From Syntrophaceae bacterium (GTDB taxonomy: Bacteria > Desulfobacterota > DTXE01), in contig DTXE01000456.1 in the NCBI GenBank assembly GCA_012962595.1, positions 1 through 5,354 of the forward strand: 5,354 nt of DNA, in the 5' to 3' direction. Shown piece after piece: positions 1 through 5,354 of the stretch. Numbering within the stretch: position 1 is the first letter of the stretch; every line of letters starts with the position of its first letter. The translations under genes and the position numbers were made by a program. Below the pieces are notes generated by a model, which was not told the origin of the DNA, did no database searches, and saw only the letters and a list, made by a program, of their open reading frames with translations.

Positions 1-1
1 A

Positions 2-190
2 ATAGTAAACAGGGCAAGAAAAAATATGGAAAGGAGAATTTCTGATGATGTGGCTCATAATCTAAGGTTTGAATTAAAAAACATTCTGGGACAACCTGCC
101 GCCCCCTTTTTGATCCTAGAAAAATTTCATCCATTTTATTCACCTTCACTGTCTACATTTATCCTTGTCATAAAATCCTTGACATCTTAG
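2..190. other. Left-edge region with weak open frames on both strands; no recognisable gene
   Basis: Two frames are open here and neither is recognised. On the + strand, the frame from base 2 stays open to a TAG at 188-190. It could be the 3' end of an upstream gene or a peptide from the ATG at 26, but its C-terminal part, from the CCCCCTTTTT run onward, does not look like protein-coding sequence. On the - strand, an ATG at 134-132 is preceded by an AAGGTG-like ribosome site (about 141-146), and its frame is open for 44 codons to the window edge. That would be a gene diverging from the cassette. The peptide has no motif I know. At most one of the two can be real. Bases 191-292 hold only regulatory sequence. 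Confidence 0.2.
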
Positions 191-205
191 TTTTATTTAT
201 ATAGT
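179..205 (+). promoter_or_regulatory. Candidate sigma-70-type promoter for the cassette
   Basis: A perfect -35 hexamer, TTGACA, lies at 179-184. The best -10-like match is TATAGT at 200-205 (5 of 6 to TATAAT), with a 15-base spacer, shorter than the ideal 17. Overlapping alternatives, TATATA at 198-203 and TTAAAT at 205-210, have worse spacing. Transcription would begin near 212, leaving an untranslated leader of about 80 bases before the ATG at 293. No other promoter-like pair is obvious upstream of the operon. The short spacer would be consistent with a promoter that needs an activator, which is inference. Confidence 0.5.
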
Positions 206-217
206 TAAATTTAACTA
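202..217. promoter_or_regulatory. Perfect 16-bp palindrome, candidate operator
   Basis: TAGTTAAATTTAACTA is its own reverse complement over all 16 bases and overlaps the -10 element and the presumed start site. A bound dimeric regulator here would block or remodel initiation. The half-site GTTAAA resembles many AT-rich sites of MarR, TetR or PadR-like proteins, but no specific regulator is identified and none is encoded completely in the window. As RNA it would only form a weak, loop-less AT stem, so a DNA role is more likely. Confidence 0.5.
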
Positions 218-280
218 AATTGGAAACCACCTTAGACCACTGGATGCTTAAAAACAAGAAAGCAAGGCTGCTAAGGAAAA

Positions 281-286
281 AAGGAG
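281..286 (+). promoter_or_regulatory. Ribosome binding site of the B12 radical SAM gene
   Basis: AAGGAG sits six bases before the ATG at 293-295, inside a purine-rich run. It is a near-perfect Shine-Dalgarno match and fixes this start. Confidence 0.85.
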
Positions 287-292
287 AAAGAT

Positions 293-1756
293 ATGAGGGT
301 ACTTTTTTTACAACCCCCCTTCGGGGCTTGGTCCACATATGGAAAGCATAAGGCCAACAATGTCAATCACGTACAACTTGCCGCTTGCCTCAGAGAATGG
401 GCACCTAACATAGAAATAAAGGTTCTAGATTGCCGGGCACTGGAAATTGATGAAGGGCAGATGGTAGAGGCAATTTCTGAGATAAAACCTAATTTGATTT
501 ACATGGGAGACTTACTACAGACTACCGGGGTTGCAGCTATCTCAACCCACTACCGTCAGGCAGCAGAGCTTATCAAGAAAAGGTTTCCAGAGACAAACAT
601 CTGTGTTGGTGGCTTTTACCACTCTGTAATTGCCCCGCAGGTGCTATCGGAGACACCCCATTTTGATTTTGTCATCTGTGGAGAAACAGAAGTCACCTTT
701 AGCGAATTGGCCAAAGAACTCACCAAAAAGGAGCCTGATATCCCTTCGGTGAAAGGGTTGGCATATCGAGAAAACGGAAACGTAAAATTGACCGATTATC
801 GACCCATTTTTGATGATTTAAATCAATTGCCCATGCCTGCCTATGATCTATTCCCCATGAAAAAATATGTGGGCTTTTCCTATATCAAAAATTATGTGGA
901 GACCTATAACTCTCGCGGTTGCCCAAATGGCTGTGCCTTTTGTGTGGGATGGAGCCTGTTTGATGGTCGAGGAAACAACGATTGGAAACGATATCGCTTC
1001 CGTTCCGGTAAGAAGGTAGCAGAGGAACTGGCCCTTCTTCATCAAAATTACCATGTTAGATTTGTGGTGATGCTTGATGACACCTTCAATGTCTATCGGA
1101 AAAGGGTGGAGGAATTTATAGAGGAAAAAGGGCGCCTCGATTTAAAGGATATGAAATACTTCATCATGGGCAGGGCCCCTTATTTCCTGAGGGACATGGA
1201 TCTGCTTAAAAGTTTAAGAAGCTCAGGATGTATAGGGGCACTGGTGGGATTAGAGGCCGTAGATGACCCTACCTTGAAAAAGATTGAGAAACGAATAACT
1301 GTGGAACAAGTTGAGTATGTAGTAGCAAAGTTTCGAGAAGTAGGTATCATGAGTGTGGTTACCTGGATGATAGGTTTTCCAGATGACGATGAAAGGATAA
1401 TAAAAGAAAGATTCGCCAAACTGGACCGGATTGATCCGGATATGACTGCCCTCCAGATTTTAACCCCCCTGCCTGGTATCCCCCTCAGAAAAGAGGTAGA
1501 ATCTCTTATTGAAGATTGGGATCTATCCAGGTGGGATTTTCATCATCCAGTGTTGAGGACTAAATACCTGAGTAGAGAAGACCTGGGAAGATTGGCAGCC
1601 TGGAGTTATCGGGAATTTTACAGCCGTCTAGGAAGAATACAAAGAATTCTATTTGATAAGCGCTATCATCCTTTTGTGCGCCTTTGTGCCCGAAATTATG
1701 TGGAAACGGTGAATGCCTTTTCTGAAGCCTCCGAAAAGGGGAAACAATTTATTTGA
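293..1756 (+). CDS. B12-binding domain radical SAM protein (BchE-like, class B methyltransferase-type architecture)
   Basis: A 487-residue enzyme with the usual layout of cobalamin-dependent radical SAM proteins. Residues 1-145 form a Rossmann-like B12-binding domain, seen in the MRVLFLQPPFG start, the NICVGGFYHSV segment (102-112) and FDFVICGETE (124-132). Residues about 200-400 form the radical SAM barrel. Its cluster motif C-x3-C-x2-C is Cys210, Cys214 and Cys217 in NSRGCPNGCAFC, followed by the later landmarks LDDTFNV (261-267), GLEAVDDPTLKKI (319-331), MIGFPDDDE (359-367) and LTPLPGIPL (390-398). A C-terminal segment (400-487) has no motif I know. The B12 domain lacks the DxHxxG histidine motif, so cobalamin would bind base-off without a protein ligand, as in many class B enzymes. 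Relatives methylate unactivated carbon or phosphorus, or close rings, as BchE does. The actual reaction and substrate cannot be read here. It is the first gene of the cassette and its TGA overlaps the next start. An internal cytosolic, oxygen-sensitive enzyme is expected; there is no signal peptide. Confidence 0.93.
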   Translation: MRVLFLQPPFGAWSTYGKHKANNVNHVQLAACLREWAPNIEIKVLDCRALEIDEGQMVEAISEIKPNLIYMGDLLQTTGVAAISTHYRQAAELIKKRFPETNICVGGFYHSVIAPQVLSETPHFDFVICGETEVTFSELAKELTKKEPDIPSVKGLAYRENGNVKLTDYRPIFDDLNQLPMPAYDLFPMKKYVGFSYIKNYVETYNSRGCPNGCAFCVGWSLFDGRGNNDWKRYRFRSGKKVAEELALLHQNYHVRFVVMLDDTFNVYRKRVEEFIEEKGRLDLKDMKYFIMGRAPYFLRDMDLLKSLRSSGCIGALVGLEAVDDPTLKKIEKRITVEQVEYVVAKFREVGIMSVVTWMIGFPDDDERIIKERFAKLDRIDPDMTALQILTPLPGIPLRKEVESLIEDWDLSRWDFHHPVLRTKYLSREDLGRLAAWSYREFYSRLGRIQRILFDKRYHPFVRLCARNYVETVNAFSEASEKGKQFI

Positions 1757-2676
1757 GAATAACTGGGTTGATATTTAATGTCCAACGTTACTGCATTCAC
1801 GATGGCCCGGGTATCAGGACTACTGTATTCATGAAAAAATGTCCCCTCCGGTGCCTGTGGTGTGCTAACCCCGAGGCTATAAAGGGAATCCCTGAAATCC
1901 TTTATTATCAAAACAGATGTAATAAGTGCTATAGGTGTCTGGATGCCTGTATTCATGGAGCTATCAGCGTTCCTTCATATGGAGAATTTGTCACTATCGA
2001 CCGAAACATCTGTGAAAGATGCGAGGATCATATGTGCATAACTAGTTGTGATCAAGATGCCCTTAAATTGGCAGGGCGCCTTATTTCTGTACAAGAGTTG
2101 ATGGAAGAGGTTAAGAAGGATAATATATTTTACCGCAACTCTGACGGTGGAATTACTGTCTCTGGGGGTGAACCTACAAGTCAACCCCAATTTACCCTAG
2201 AATTTCTCAAAAGATGTAAGGAAGAAGGGCTTCATACTACACTGGACACCTGTGGATATACCAGCTGGAATTTGATGAAGGAAATCTTGAAATATACAGA
2301 TTTGATCCTATATGATATTAAACATATGGATTCTACTAGGCATAAGGAACTCACCGGTGTGCCCAACCACTTAATCTTGAGAAATCTCGAGACAATATTT
2401 ACCAAAACCAAGATACCTACAATCATCCGCATTCCCATAATATCCGAGCATAATGACTCAAGGGACAATATGGAAGCCACCGCACGATATCTCAAGAAAA
2501 TAGGTGCAACAGAAGTAAATCTCCTCCCTTATCACCGTTTAGGGATAGAAAAATACCAGCGACTAGGTATGGATTATCCCTTGGGGACTGATATCCAACC
2601 ACCCAATGAAACCTACCTAGAAGAGATAGAAACGATCTTCACATCCTATGGCCTAAATTGCCTGAGAGTGTACTAA
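1753..2676 (+). CDS. Glycyl radical enzyme activating enzyme (radical SAM, two extra [4Fe-4S] clusters)
   Basis: A 307-residue activase that cleaves SAM to abstract hydrogen from the glycine of its partner GRE. The N-terminus has the family signature IHDGPGIRTTVF (15-26), then the radical SAM motif C-x3-C-x2-C at Cys30, Cys34 and Cys37. An inserted ferredoxin-like domain supplies two more clusters: Cys56/59/62/66 (C-x2-C-x2-C-x3-C) and Cys87/90/95/99 (C-x2-C-x4-C-x3-C). This insert separates the activases of glycerol dehydratase, decarboxylase, choline lyase and benzylsuccinate-type GREs from the short PflA. SGGEP (137-141) is the SAM-binding GGE motif, followed by DTCGYT (165-170), YDIKHMD (187-193) and LLPYHRLG. 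All cysteines are present. The start is a TTG at 1753 that overlaps the previous gene's TGA by four bases. An AGGGG at 1737-1741 could serve as ribosome site, at a rather long spacing of 11 bases. A second TTG at 1768 would cut the protein shortly before the conserved start, so 1753 is preferred. It acts on the GRE encoded 13 bases downstream. Confidence 0.96.
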   Translation: MRITGLIFNVQRYCIHDGPGIRTTVFMKKCPLRCLWCANPEAIKGIPEILYYQNRCNKCYRCLDACIHGAISVPSYGEFVTIDRNICERCEDHMCITSCDQDALKLAGRLISVQELMEEVKKDNIFYRNSDGGITVSGGEPTSQPQFTLEFLKRCKEEGLHTTLDTCGYTSWNLMKEILKYTDLILYDIKHMDSTRHKELTGVPNHLILRNLETIFTKTKIPTIIRIPIISEHNDSRDNMEATARYLKKIGATEVNLLPYHRLGIEKYQRLGMDYPLGTDIQPPNETYLEEIETIFTSYGLNCLRVY

Positions 2677-2677
2677 T

Positions 2678-2684
2678 TGGAGGG
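2678..2684 (+). promoter_or_regulatory. Ribosome binding site of the glycyl radical enzyme gene
   Basis: TGGAGGG lies five bases before the ATG at 2690 and just after the TAA of the activase gene. It is stronger than the site of the activase, which fits a need for more enzyme than activator. Confidence 0.8.
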
Positions 2685-2689
2685 TTGGC

Positions 2690-5354
<2,665 letters not shown>

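Noticed and set aside
30..65. AAAGGAG followed by TGATG, looking like a coupled gene start at 45
   Set aside because: The frame from the ATG at 45 hits a stop after six codons, so no gene starts there.
202..217. Palindrome as a Rex (NADH-sensing) site
   Set aside because: The half-sites GTTAA/TTAAC resemble clostridial Rex sites, but those have four bases between the half-sites and here there are only two, so the helical phase is wrong.
217..292. Riboswitch (for example cobalamin) in the leader of the cassette
   Set aside because: The leader is only about 80 bases, with just a weak AGCA/TGCT stem near 261-272. It is too short for a cobalamin riboswitch and shows no B12-box-like sequence.

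Overview
The window holds one complete three-gene cassette on the + strand, flanked by partial or unclear sequence. In order it encodes a cobalamin-binding radical SAM enzyme (293-1756), a glycyl radical enzyme (GRE) activating enzyme of the two-ferredoxin-cluster type (1753-2676), and a full-length GRE of the pyruvate formate-lyase/dehydratase/decarboxylase superfamily (2690-5113). The first two genes overlap by 4 bases (TTGA) and the second and third are 13 bases apart, so they almost certainly form one operon.

The host is most likely an obligate or strict anaerobe, because glycyl radicals and three enzymes with exposed iron-sulfur clusters do not survive oxygen. Moderate-to-low GC, strong AAGGAG/GGAGGG ribosome binding sites, a TTG start and frequent AGG/AGA and ATA codons would fit a clostridial or related Gram-positive-like anaerobe, but the phylum cannot be fixed from this window.

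Region by region: 1-190 has weak open frames on both strands and nothing recognisable. 179-217 holds a TTGACA box, an AT-rich -10-like element and a perfect 16-bp palindrome overlapping it, which looks like a regulated promoter for the cassette. 293-5113 is the cassette. 5114-5354 begins with two small hairpins. It then carries a minus-strand frame that is open to the window edge and whose first ~38 residues faintly resemble an internal piece of RNA polymerase beta-prime. The match does not continue, so this may be a gene remnant, a junction, or chance.

Working model: the activating enzyme uses SAM and its radical SAM [4Fe-4S] cluster to place a radical on Gly782 of the GRE, which passes it to Cys447 at the active site for catalysis. 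The substrate is not known. The active-site signature (G-C-V-E-M-G-I-P-G-K-T) is of the CVE type used by eliminases and decarboxylases, but several flanking positions differ from the choline, glycerol and hydroxyproline lyase patterns that I know. The co-transcribed B12 radical SAM enzyme is the unusual element. By family it may methylate or rearrange an unactivated carbon, and it could act before or after the GRE on the same metabolite, or modify the GRE itself. This pairing is the best candidate here for an undescribed pathway.
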